DNA of 5,212 bases from Methanobacteriota archaeon (GTDB lineage Archaea; Thermoplasmatota; Thermoplasmata; RBG-16-68-12; EA-27): NCBI GenBank assembly GCA_016207545.1, contig JACQPO010000139.1, forward strand, positions 1 to 5,212, given 5' to 3'. The stretch's first letter is position 1. The number at the start of each line of letters is the position of its first letter. The notes beneath the pieces are model-generated. The model worked only from the letters and a program-made list of their open reading frames with translations, had not been told where the DNA came from and searched no databases. Positions 4,980 to 5,212 of the stretch are shown here, piece by piece. The position numbers were made by a program, and so were the translations under genes.

Positions 4980-5212
4980 CAGCTGCAACCGCATTCGGGT
5001 CCGCATTCGCCGCCGCTTATCTGGAAACCCTCGCCCTTCGACGTCCTCACGTAGTCGACGGTCGCGCCGCGCACCGATTCCACCGTTGCGGGATCCACGA
5101 AGACCTTCAGGCCGTTGTCCGTAAAGACCGCGTCACCCTCGACGGACTTCTCCTCCAACCCCAGGGAGTAGGAGACGCAACCGCACTCGTCCTTCTCCGC
5201 CCTCACCCTCAC
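4979..5212 (-). CDS. A-type Fe-S cluster carrier (IscA/ErpA/HesB-like), 5' end outside the window
   Basis: A-type carriers accept Fe-S clusters from the assembly scaffold and pass them to target proteins. The 77 visible residues cover the core. Visible Cys10 aligns with the first ligand of the family (normally in GGCSGFxY; here DECGCVSY), and Cys74 and Cys76 in the C-terminal CGC form the other ligands. The 64-residue distance from Cys10 to Cys74 equals that between Cys35 and Cys99 of E. coli IscA. Family blocks GLKVFVDP (34-41), GATVDYV (49-55) and GEGFQI (60-65) are present. Cys12 and Cys70 are extra and not typical. In the family about 25 further residues precede the first Cys, so although a GTG codon occurs at the very edge, the gene very probably begins outside the window. 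It is the first visible gene of the minus-strand operon leading to the zinc-ribbon and HEAT proteins. Confidence 0.9.
   Translation of the reverse strand: MRVRAEKDECGCVSYSLGLEEKSVEGDAVFTDNGLKVFVDPATVESVRGATVDYVRTSKGEGFQISGGECGPECGCS

Noticed and set aside
1..5212. CRISPR array, insertion sequence or attachment site
   Set aside because: No regularly spaced direct repeats, transposase or integrase motifs, or terminal inverted repeats were found by reading.

Overview
The window is very GC-rich, gene-dense DNA that most likely comes from an uncultured archaeon, possibly a high-GC Thermoplasmatota lineage. The reasons are two archaeal-style TATA boxes placed about 27-36 bases before GTG start codons (short-leader or leaderless initiation), GGAGG/GAGGTG Shine-Dalgarno sequences only at internal operon genes, a stand-alone Roadblock/LC7 protein, and a Y-family polymerase of the archaeal Dpo4/DinB kind with a Tyr steric gate. 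The phylum is inference; no rRNA or tRNA gene is present to confirm it.

Layout, left to right. (1) Positions 2-886, plus strand: the C-terminal 294 residues of an NAD(P)-dependent malic enzyme, cut by the window edge. (2) Positions 984-2127, plus strand: a two-gene unit behind its own TATA box. A 69-residue protein is followed one base later by a 310-residue trypsin-like serine protease with a visible His-Asp-Ser triad. The small protein looks like a free-standing copy of the domain that precedes the protease domain in the second gene. This is the most original arrangement in the window. (3) Positions 2217-2774, plus strand: a Roadblock/LC7 protein behind a strong TATA box, with a pair of CACGTG palindromes just upstream. 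(4) Positions 2779-3897, minus strand: a translesion DNA polymerase IV (DinB), tail to tail with the Roadblock gene and only 4 bases from it. (5) Positions 3898-4114: about 217 bases with no gene I can support. (6) Positions 4115-5212, minus strand: a tight three-gene operon read right to left: an A-type Fe-S carrier (IscA/ErpA/HesB-like, 5' end outside the window), a 39-residue zinc-ribbon protein, and a 241-residue HEAT-repeat protein. Gaps between these genes are 10 and 8 bases, each holding a Shine-Dalgarno sequence.

The genes fall into separate functional blocks (central carbon metabolism, intracellular proteolysis, small-GTPase signalling, DNA damage tolerance, Fe-S/metal handling), so only the protease pair and the Fe-S/zinc-ribbon/HEAT operon suggest proteins working together. 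No CRISPR array, insertion sequence, attachment site or structural RNA was found.
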